A stretch of DNA of 12,015 nucleotides, taken from positions 1 through 12,015 of the forward strand of contig SFJE01000045.1 in NCBI GenBank assembly GCA_004555175.1. Reading direction: 5' to 3'. The stretch is from Lentisphaeraceae bacterium. Its GTDB lineage: Bacteria > Verrucomicrobiota > Kiritimatiellia > RFP12 > DVOR01. This document shows, one piece after another, positions 6,363 to 11,854 of this stretch. Each line of letters begins with the position of its first letter. The stretch's first letter is position 1. A model generated the notes under the pieces. The model did not search any database, was not told where the DNA came from, and worked only from the letters and a program-made list of their open reading frames with translations. The position numbers and the translations under genes are program-made.

Positions 6363-7082
6363 ATGCGCCTCTTCTGCCTTTGTTCCCTCTTCCCGATCTG
6401 GCTTGCTGCGGCCACGCCCGTTGGTTGGGGCGTCATCTCGGCCTATGAAACGCCCGCGTACGATAAGACCGGTGAAGTAGTCAGCACCCTCAAGGGCGGC
6501 GAGCGTTTTGACATCGTCAAGGAGATTACCGCTAACAAGGCTCCCGCCTACTACATTGAGCTTTCCCGCGCCAAGAAGCTGCGTTGTGTGATTACCGCAG
6601 CCGATGCGAAGGCCTTCCTTGAGTTCCCGACAGAGGAGGACACCGAGGGCCTCGCCGGCATTCGGACGCTCCAGAAGGCGCTCTCGGAGTATTACACCAC
6701 CTTAGCCATGCGCCAGGCGATGGTGGAGCGCGCCCGTGAGCAGCACTTGGCCAAATCCCCCGCCAAGCGATTGGGTGACCTGCGTAAGGAACTTGCCGCT
6801 ATTCCCGCGAAGGACCGCGCGGCGGAGGCCGCCCAGGCTAAGGCCAAGAGTAATGCTGAGCGCCTGAAATATCAGGATGTTCGTAAGGAACTGCGCTTCC
6901 GTGCCACGGGCCTGCAGCAGGAGATCAAGCGCCTGGAGGCGACGGCGGAGGCTTGGGAGGCCGATCACCCCTTCGATGAGGCGCCTATCCGTAAAAAGGC
7001 CGTCTGGAAGCGCCTGACCCAGCGCCTGCGTGAGATGGAGGCCGTCCTCGCCCCCTATGGCGTGACCCCGGCGGCTGACTAA
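6363..7082 (+). CDS. Exported SH3-like and coiled-coil protein of unknown function
   Basis: This is a 239-residue protein. An N-terminal signal peptide (MRLFCLCSLFPIWLAAA) is followed by a segment at about 20-78 that looks like a bacterial SH3 domain: GWGVISAYETPAYDKTG, then STLKGGERFDIVK, then YYIEL. Residues 95-230 are charged and helical, likely a coiled coil, with stretches such as LRKELAAIPAKDRAAEAA and LQQEIKRLEATAEAWEAD. I do not recognise a named family for the whole protein. The ATG at 6363 has ggag at 6354-6357. The gene starts 11 bases after the amidase stop and precedes a terminator, so it is the last gene of the operon. A scaffold or regulator for the amidase, comparable to coiled-coil activators of cell-wall hydrolases, is a reasonable guess but unproven. 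Confidence 0.8.
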   Translation: MRLFCLCSLFPIWLAAATPVGWGVISAYETPAYDKTGEVVSTLKGGERFDIVKEITANKAPAYYIELSRAKKLRCVITAADAKAFLEFPTEEDTEGLAGIRTLQKALSEYYTTLAMRQAMVERAREQHLAKSPAKRLGDLRKELAAIPAKDRAAEAAQAKAKSNAERLKYQDVRKELRFRATGLQQEIKRLEATAEAWEADHPFDEAPIRKKAVWKRLTQRLREMEAVLAPYGVTPAAD

Positions 7083-7107
7083 GTTCCGCGCCTGCCAGTC
7101 TAAACTT

Positions 7108-7147
7108 AAAGCGCCCTTGCTTGGTGAAGCGAGGGCGCTTTTGTTTT
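7108..7147 (+). terminator. Intrinsic terminator after the purD-purE-amidase operon
   Basis: A 15-bp stem pairs aaagcgcccttgctt (7108-7122) with aagcgagggcgcttt (7127-7141), with one T-G pair and loop ggtg. It is followed by a T-rich tail to 7147. It lies between two convergent genes; on the minus strand it is followed by tttaagttta, so it may also end the minus-strand gene at 7164. Confidence 0.88.
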
Positions 7148-7163
7148 GCCGAGGGGGCTGAGG

Positions 7164-8696
7164 TTATTCGCCTTTGGGGACGAGCACAGCCTGCATAAAG
7201 GGCTGCGGCGTTTCTGTGGCCGGCAGGGTTAGGGTGGCGCGGCCGGCGGCATCGATTACGGTCGAGACAGTGATTGCCTCGGCACCGTCCATGTCCTCAA
7301 GCGCGGCGGCGCGGCGGACGCAGACATCGGCGTTCTTGGCGAGGGTGCTGCCCTCCGGCCCGCAGACGGTTAGGGTGACGCTCCCATCGGCGGCGGGGAC
7401 GATGCCGGTGATGGTCAGAGCGTAGGTGGCCTCGGCGGCGGGGTCCATATCCAGCAGGAAGGCGTTAAAGGCCTGCTCGGTGGTGGTCTCGGTGGGTTCA
7501 GCGGAGGCAGCCAGCAGGAGCGGTTCGCCGCCAGCGGAGGGGACAAGATATTTGGTGAGGTCGACATTATAGGTGCGGGCCCAATCGGCATAGAGTTCAA
7601 AACGCGCACCATTGGTGGTCACAAAGGGGGCGAAACTGCCGAGCAAGTAGGTGTTGGCGAGGGAGGCACCAGCCACAATCTGCGTGTTGGCTTTCAGCCA
7701 AGCGCTGTAGAAAGCGCCATCGGTGGCAGAAAAGCCGAGCTGTTGCAGGCTGTCAAGGCTTCCATCGGCAGTAAAGTTCCCTGGGGCTTTGACGGCGACG
7801 GCGTTGTCGAAGGCGTAGAGCCACTGGCAGTCGTCGCCCTGTTCCAAAGACGAAAAGTCGAAGGCGTAACTTCCGGTCTCCTCAATGCACCAACGGTAGC
7901 CGCGGCCCTTGGTTAGGCAAACTTCCGGGCTGCCATCGGTTGCATTGCGCGCAAAGATACGGAAGGCGCGGGTGGTCGACTCGTCAACCGAGTTGCGGAA
8001 GGTGCGGAACTCAATGCGGATGATCACTGCACCGCCACCGACATCATCATAGGTGTACTCACTCTTGCAGAAGTCGAAGTTCAGGCTCTCAGGGGTGCCT
8101 GTGCCAGGATTGGTTGGCGTTCCGCTCATCACGCGCGAGATATAGAAGTAGCCATCTTGTAGGACACAGACTCCGAGCTTGGCGGCCTGGTGCGGCGGCA
8201 AGGCACCATCCACCGGCTGGCGCTCGGCGTAGGAGGGATACATCTCCTTGAGCGAGTCGACATCCGGGAGTTCGGCAGAGTGAACAAACTTGACCTTGGC
8301 GTAAAGGTTATCCACGCGGAAGCGGTCGGCTGCGGTGGCGGGGACGAGTGAGAGCGGGGCGGCGGTGTTGCTGTTCTCTGCGCGGATGCCCAGGGCGAGA
8401 TAGGCGTTCTCGTCGGAGACGAGCCCCGAGGTGAAGCGGAGGGCCTTAACACCGTCAATTTCGGCTATCGGATAATCACGTGAAACCTCGGAGGCTTCGA
8501 CTTCGGCGTTATAGATGGACCATTCGGGATAGGTTTCCAGCTTGGGGAAGGTGTAAGAAGTCGCGGTCACGTCGGCGAAGGTGTAGGGAGCGGTTTCGGT
8601 GCACGCAGGCGTGAGGTATTGCCCTGGCGCAGCGCGCAACAGGGCGCACCCGATAGGCAGGCAACAGAGGAGTAAAAGCGATCGGTTCACCTTCAT
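7164..8696 (-). CDS. Large exported protein of unknown function
   Basis: This is a 510-residue protein with a clear signal peptide (MKVNRSLLLLCCLPIGCALLRAAPG). The mature part is rich in Thr, Ala, Asp, aromatic residues and predicted beta-strands, with few lysines, consistent with a secreted or surface beta-rich protein. Several cysteines (for example in GVCVLQDGYFYISR and CLTKGRGYRWCIEE) could form disulfides. The last ~100 residues, starting at AFNAFLLDMDP (409-419), look like a separate beta-domain (YALTITGI, DGSVTLTV, GRATLTLP, QPFMQAVLVPKGE). I associate such domains with exported proteins of Verrucomicrobiota-like bacteria but cannot name a family. ATG 8696 gives a clean signal peptide; longer in-frame starts do not. 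A promoter is visible just upstream, and the shared terminator at 7108 lies after the stop. Confidence 0.85.
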   Translation of the reverse strand: MKVNRSLLLLCCLPIGCALLRAAPGQYLTPACTETAPYTFADVTATSYTFPKLETYPEWSIYNAEVEASEVSRDYPIAEIDGVKALRFTSGLVSDENAYLALGIRAENSNTAAPLSLVPATAADRFRVDNLYAKVKFVHSAELPDVDSLKEMYPSYAERQPVDGALPPHQAAKLGVCVLQDGYFYISRVMSGTPTNPGTGTPESLNFDFCKSEYTYDDVGGGAVIIRIEFRTFRNSVDESTTRAFRIFARNATDGSPEVCLTKGRGYRWCIEETGSYAFDFSSLEQGDDCQWLYAFDNAVAVKAPGNFTADGSLDSLQQLGFSATDGAFYSAWLKANTQIVAGASLANTYLLGSFAPFVTTNGARFELYADWARTYNVDLTKYLVPSAGGEPLLLAASAEPTETTTEQAFNAFLLDMDPAAEATYALTITGIVPAADGSVTLTVCGPEGSTLAKNADVCVRRAAALEDMDGAEAITVSTVIDAAGRATLTLPATETPQPFMQAVLVPKGE

Positions 8697-8716
8697 AACG
8701 CAATCTTTCTGCCCAT

Positions 8717-8745
8717 AGAATAGCGCATAATGGCTGCGCACGCAA
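8717..8745 (-). promoter_or_regulatory. Putative promoter of the exported-protein gene
   Basis: On the minus strand, ttgcgt (8745-8740) and tattct (8722-8717) are separated by 17 bases, with a T-run and ttgcttgcg at the -35 side. The start would be near 8710, leaving a leader of about 14 bases. The arrangement closely matches the promoter before the DksA-like gene (10751-10779), which raises confidence in both. Confidence 0.6.
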
Positions 8746-8755
8746 GCAAAAAATC

Positions 8756-9454
8756 CTACTCCTTGGGCAACTTTAGCCGTGGATACTTCATCTTCCACCG
8801 CCGTGCCGCTGGGAGCGAGTGCGAGGCGGGCAGGCGGAACTTGAAGCGCATGGCTGCCAAGCGGATGAAGAGCACCACGCCCGAGACGAGTAGAAAGCGG
8901 CCAAAGTAGTCAATTTGGGGCACCCAACGCACCAGCACCACGAAGAGAAATCCGCCCAAGAGCGCGGCGGTGGCATAGAAGTCGCTCCGTAGCACAGCCG
9001 GCACGCGCATGGCCAGCACATCGCGGATGACCCCGCCGCCAACGGCCGTCATCACTCCGCAGAGCGCCACGGCTACATAGCCACACCCATAGAGCCCGGC
9101 CTTTTCACAGCCGATGGAGGTAAAGACCCCCAGTCCCACGGCGTCGAGTACGGGGATGATGTTCCAGCGGTCGCCCAAACGCGGGGCGATATAGAAGGTC
9201 AGCGCCCCGGCCACAGCGCAGAGCACCAGATAGCGCCCATCCTGAAAGGCGGCTACGGGGGTTGCGCCGATGAGTGCATCGCGCGTCATCCCGCCACCCA
9301 CGCCCACGGCGCAGGCCAGCACGAGCACGCCTAGGAAGTCGAGGTGACTGCGAAAGCCGCGCAAGGCGCCTGTGATCGCGAAGATGACCGTGCCGAAGAG
9401 GTCTAACCCCAGGATAATCTCGTCCCGATACTCTGAGAGAAAGGAGAGTTCCAT
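8756..9454 (-). CDS. TRIC/UPF0126-type membrane channel protein
   Basis: This is a 232-residue polytopic membrane protein with two homologous UPF0126 units, the prokaryotic TRIC cation-channel fold (E. coli YadS/YicG relatives). Each unit has the glycine-rich kink motif: GVGGGMTRD at residues 51-59 and AVGGGVIRD at 137-145. About seven hydrophobic helices are visible. The family forms trimeric potassium-permeable channels in vitro, but the physiological role in bacteria is unsettled. The C-terminus (after ~203) is basic and probably cytoplasmic. I chose ATG 9454, giving MELSFLSEYRDEIILGLDLFG; a TTG 10 codons earlier is possible. The Shine-Dalgarno is weak. It lies 59 bases before the exported-protein gene and 75 bases after the DksA-like gene. 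Confidence 0.92.
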   Translation of the reverse strand: MELSFLSEYRDEIILGLDLFGTVIFAITGALRGFRSHLDFLGVLVLACAVGVGGGMTRDALIGATPVAAFQDGRYLVLCAVAGALTFYIAPRLGDRWNIIPVLDAVGLGVFTSIGCEKAGLYGCGYVAVALCGVMTAVGGGVIRDVLAMRVPAVLRSDFYATAALLGGFLFVVLVRWVPQIDYFGRFLLVSGVVLFIRLAAMRFKFRLPASHSLPAARRWKMKYPRLKLPKE

Positions 9455-9482
9455 CGTCTTCTGATGCCTTGAGCGATATTGC

Positions 9483-9515
9483 AAAGCCCCGGAAGGAACG
9501 CACTCCCTCCGGGGC
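9483..9515 (-). terminator. Putative intrinsic terminator after the DksA-like gene
   Basis: On the minus strand gccccggaggga (9515-9504) pairs with tccttccggggc (9497-9486) through 12 bp with one G-U, loop gtgcgt. Only three T residues follow (9485-9483), so termination may be incomplete and some transcripts may continue into the channel gene. Confidence 0.6.
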
Positions 9516-9529
9516 CCTCACGGATGGCC

Positions 9530-10675
9530 TTACGCCTGAGTGTCGCGCAGACCGTCTTCGTATTTCTTCTTACAGGAGACGCACCGAATCGAAGCGAGGT
9601 TGGCCCGCAGACGGTCACGCGAAATCTTGCATCCACACATCTGGCAGACGCCGTACTTCTTGTCCTTGATCGCCTGCAAGGCTTGGTTGATGGCTGCAAT
9701 GCGCGCATTGGCTTCAGCCGCCACGCGCAGGTAGTGCGATTGTGTGAACGCGCCTGTGCCATCCTCCTCGACATTCTCTTCGCCGCCGTGCGTCAGCGCC
9801 TCATTCTGTAAGGTCTTCAGCCGGTGCAACAACTCCTCGCGCTCCTTGTTCAGCCGCTCGGCATACTTTTCAAGCTCTTCATCGGAAAAAGGCGTCTTGC
9901 CATCTGCGACCACGGCCGCAGCACTGCCCTTTGCCGAACCGCCCCGCAGGGCCGACTGCGGACGGATCACCGGGAAACGCGGCCCAACCGGCGCCAGGCG
10001 AACGCCCGGAGCCGGCGCATTCGTCGGCAACGCCGTTGTCGGCTTGACGGTCGCTGCCGACGCCTCTGCCTTGGCCGCAGGTTTTGTCGCCGCAGGCTTG
10101 GCTACTGGGGCCTTCGCCGCGGGCTTTGCCTCTGGGGCCTTCTTGGTCGGAGCTGCTTTGGGTGCGGGTTTCTTCGCAGGCGTCGCCTTGGCAGAGGCCT
10201 TTGCTACGGGTTTGGCCGCAGGCTTCTTGGCCGGGGCAGGCTTGGCTGCAGGCTTTGCCGCCGCAGGTTTCTTAGTCGGGGCCACCTTCGCGACCGGCTT
10301 CTTTGCGGGAGCCGCCTTGTGCGCAGGCTTCTTCGCAGGCGTCGCCTTGGCTGGGACCTTTGCTACGGGTTTGGCCGCAGGCTTCTTGGCTGGGGCAACC
10401 TTCGCGACCGACTTCTTTGCGGGAGCCGCCTTGGGCGCAGGTTTCTTAGCAGGCGTCTCCTTGGCTGGGGCCTTCGCCGCGGGCTTCTTGGCGGGAGCGG
10501 GTTTCGCTGGAGCCTTCGCGGCCGGCTTCTTGGCGGGCGCCTTGGGGGTAGCCTTAGCAACGGGATTGACCGTGGTCGGTTTCACACTCGCTTTAGTCTT
10601 CGCTTTGGGAGACTTTGCAGGTGCGGCTTTCGCCGCCGCAGGCTTCTTCGCAGGGGTCTTTTTCGTCGTTGCCAT
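9530..10675 (-). CDS. Lys/Ala/Pro-rich protein with C-terminal DksA/TraR zinc finger
   Basis: This is a 381-residue two-part protein. Residues 1 to about 210 are almost only Lys, Ala and Pro in AKKPA-type repeats, like histone H1 tails and likely to bind nucleic acid. Residues about 262-381 form a DksA/TraR-like domain: a coiled coil (DEELEKYAERLNKEREEL; AAEANARIAAINQALQAIK) and a C4 zinc finger, Cys344-x2-Cys347-x17-Cys365-x2-Cys368. DksA-family proteins bind RNA polymerase through its secondary channel. The acidic tip motif DxxDxA of E. coli DksA is not intact here; the matching place reads EDGTGA (304-309), so the E. coli mode of action should not be assumed. Start ATG 10675 has a perfect aaaggagg (10690-10683). 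The tail DNA contains long direct repeats. I recall similar fusions in Verrucomicrobiota. It has its own promoter and terminator. Confidence 0.9.
   Translation of the reverse strand: MATTKKTPAKKPAAAKAAPAKSPKAKTKASVKPTTVNPVAKATPKAPAKKPAAKAPAKPAPAKKPAAKAPAKETPAKKPAPKAAPAKKSVAKVAPAKKPAAKPVAKVPAKATPAKKPAHKAAPAKKPVAKVAPTKKPAAAKPAAKPAPAKKPAAKPVAKASAKATPAKKPAPKAAPTKKAPEAKPAAKAPVAKPAATKPAAKAEASAATVKPTTALPTNAPAPGVRLAPVGPRFPVIRPQSALRGGSAKGSAAAVVADGKTPFSDEELEKYAERLNKEREELLHRLKTLQNEALTHGGEENVEEDGTGAFTQSHYLRVAAEANARIAAINQALQAIKDKKYGVCQMCGCKISRDRLRANLASIRCVSCKKKYEDGLRDTQA
10170..10457. repeat. Long direct repeats inside the K/A/P-rich coding tail
   Basis: Two overlapping repeat pairs are visible. Positions 10170-10238 and 10329-10397 (69 bases each, 159 apart) differ at only four sites. 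Positions 10281-10343 and 10395-10457 (63 bases each, 114 apart) differ at about five. Both offsets are multiples of three, so copy-number change would keep the frame. This DNA-level identity goes beyond what a biased protein composition needs and suggests recent duplication within the gene. Confidence 0.8.
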
Positions 10676-10750
10676 AGGAGTGCCTCCTTTTCTTCAAGCC
10701 ATGCGCCACAGAACCGTATCAACTGCGCGGTCCTCGCGCGCAACAGGGTA

Positions 10751-10779
10751 AGAATAGCAAAGCTTTCTCGCCCTCGCAA
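10751..10779 (-). promoter_or_regulatory. Putative promoter of the DksA-like gene
   Basis: On the minus strand ttgcga (10779-10774) and tattct (10756-10751) are 17 bases apart, preceded by tttttgcttgcg. The start would be near 10744, giving a leader of about 69 bases before ATG 10675. The -10 hexamer, spacing and -35 flank are the same as in the promoter at 8717-8745. Confidence 0.62.
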
Positions 10780-10809
10780 GCAAAAATCGCGGGAGTCACA
10801 CCTTGTGCA

Positions 10810-10960
10810 ACAGTGGGCCCGTCTTGTTGCCAATAAGACGGGGCCTTATTACCAATAAGACGGGGTCTTATTACCAATAAGACGGGGTCTTGTTACCAAT
10901 AAGACGGGGTCTTGTTACCAATAAGACGGGGCCTTATTGCCAATAAGACGGGGTCTTATT
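10810..10960 (+). repeat. Array of 22-bp-period palindromic repeats (right array)
   Basis: Six well-kept 19-base units start at 10832, 10854, 10876, 10898, 10920 and 10942, with 3-base spacers (acc or gcc); a degenerate seventh lies at 10810-10828. The consensus is aataagac-ggg-gtcttatt, a perfect 8-bp stem around ggg. The right arm varies among gtcttatt (10854, 10942), gccttatt (10832, 10920) and gtcttgtt (10876, 10898); the left arm and loop do not vary among the six. No unique spacers exist, so it is not CRISPR. It lies between the promoter of the DksA-like gene and the end of the short minus-strand ORF at 11041. The last three units and the following agttt match the left array read on its minus strand. 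Confidence 0.93.
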
Positions 10961-11040
10961 AGTTTCGCTCCGCCGAGCGGTTAGTTCTCTCCGCGCCGCG
11001 TGATAATCTGCGCCGCCGCAAAGTTGAATTGGAAGTGACT

Positions 11041-11328
11041 TCACGGCATTGGCTTTGTGGGGTGTCCGTTTTGACGGGCCACGGCCGCGCCGCCGTCGCG
11101 GTCGTCGACGAGGTGCCAGAGTTCGTGGGCCATTACGCGGGCGGATTGGAGGGCGGTAAAGTTGTTTTCGATGCGTTTGCGCGCCAGGGTGTTGATGGCC
11201 TTTTCGAGGGCTTGGTTGGAGCGATCGGTTTCGTCCTGGATCTCTTGGGGCGTGGCGTTTCCGCTCCAGTCTGGATTGAGGTGGCGGAAGTAGCCCGAGG
11301 CGATGAGCTGGCGCGTTTCGGCTTCCAT
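11041..11328 (-). CDS. Short ORF with HELWH zinc-protease-like motif, possibly a gene fragment
   Basis: This is a 95-residue ORF with a strong C/G third-position bias and a plausible Shine-Dalgarno (gagga) before ATG 11328, so it looks truly coding. Residues 60-78 (from LQSARVMAHELWHLVDDRD) contain an HExxH motif, His68-Glu-Leu-Trp-His72, as in zinc metallopeptidases. The protein ends 23 residues later, which leaves little room for a third zinc ligand and an ordinary protease fold. In-frame sequence upstream, back to a stop near 11383, also reads like protein (NAPFGLIEDGD) but offers no start codon. It may therefore be a piece of a larger metallopeptidase or effector gene cut at both ends, or a small intact gene. 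I do not assign a family. The overlapping plus-strand ORF is probably its shadow. Confidence 0.55.
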   Translation of the reverse strand: MEAETRQLIASGYFRHLNPDWSGNATPQEIQDETDRSNQALEKAINTLARKRIENNFTALQSARVMAHELWHLVDDRDGGAAVARQNGHPTKPMP

Positions 11329-11385
11329 GTCGCCGTCCTCGATGAGGCCGAAGGGCGCGTTGGGTCGGCTGGGGGTGTGTTATAG

Positions 11386-11610
11386 CGGGGCGCCTTGCGC
11401 TCCCGGGAGGTGTGGGGGCAAGCCCCTACGCCAGCAAAGCGTGGTTTTGCGCTTTACTGCGTCTCTCTATGCTTCTTTGTGGTTTCCCCTGCGTTGATCC
11501 TGCGCCGCCCCTGCGCGTTGGTGTGGTTCCGAGGGAGTAGACTGAGCGTTTTTACCCCCATTACAAGCGGACGAGGATTGCACGCAACAGGACAGCGGTT
11601 CTAAACCACT
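11386..11610. other. Stretch with no supported gene
   Basis: I see no convincing coding region here. A compact near-palindrome, gtgggggc-aa-gcccctac (11412-11429), could form an 8-bp stem. The rest is low-complexity-like (for example tctctctatgcttctttg around 11462) and may be degraded intergenic or mobile-element sequence. No tRNA was recognised. Confidence 0.4.
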
Positions 11611-11718
11611 ATGCGCATCCGCGTGCTGTCCGAGATGTCTGTCCGCTTGCAGACTATCGAGCACCGGATGGAGCTGCTCTACATGCTGCCGCTCCCGGCT
11701 CCGAAGAAAGAAGAGTGA
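11611..11718 (+). CDS. Possible 35-residue protein
   Basis: The frame from ATG 11611 to TGA 11716-11718 encodes a short amphipathic helix-like peptide: MRIRVLSEMSVRLQTIEHR, then MELLYMLPLPAPKKEE. The composition (regular Leu/Met/Ile spacing, charged tail) looks protein-like, and codon third positions are G/C-rich. No clear Shine-Dalgarno precedes the ATG, and a stop lies in frame four codons upstream. I recognise no family. It could be a remnant of a longer gene or chance. Confidence 0.28.
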   Translation: MRIRVLSEMSVRLQTIEHRMELLYMLPLPAPKKEE

Positions 11719-11759
11719 GCGCGGGGGCGGCTTTTGGCTAATAAAAAGCGCAACGCTGA

Positions 11760-11787
11760 TTGACTTTTAACCCTTTTCTTATATATA
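11760..11787 (+). promoter_or_regulatory. Putative sigma70 promoter for the terminal gene
   Basis: A -35-like ttgact (11760-11765) and a -10-like tatata (11782-11787) are 16 bases apart. It is among the closest matches to the sigma70 consensus in the window. The predicted start (about 11794) falls at the ATG at 11795, so transcription could begin right at a start codon. The surrounding DNA is AT-richer than the rest. Confidence 0.6.
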
Positions 11788-11794
11788 GGGCGGT

Positions 11795-11854
11795 ATGAAA
11801 AGTGACTTTCAGTCTTTGCCTTCATCCTTAGCTCAGCTCGTATGGGAATTGTGA
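11795..11854 (+). CDS. Possible 19-codon leaderless leader ORF
   Basis: ATG 11795 to TGA 11852-11854 encodes MKSDFQSLPSSLAQLVWEL. The promoter at 11760-11787 would start transcription within about one base of the ATG, so the ORF would be leaderless. Its stop overlaps the GTG start of the next gene (gtga), a common form of translational coupling. No family is expected for such a short peptide, and it may be a regulatory ORF or coincidence. Confidence 0.35.
   Translation: MKSDFQSLPSSLAQLVWEL

Noticed and set aside
8306..8314. DnaA-box-like ttatccacg
   Set aside because: It is a single near-match inside a coding region with no cluster of boxes; no origin is supported near rpmH either.
9744..10858. 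Two long plus-strand open frames of 335 and 344 codons, Gly/Ala/Phe-rich or Arg/Leu-rich
   Set aside because: They are antisense to the K/A/P-rich repeats of the DksA-like gene; their repetitiveness simply mirrors that tail.
10810..10960. CRISPR array
   Set aside because: Spacers are only three bases and nearly constant, the period is 22 bp, and no cas gene is nearby.
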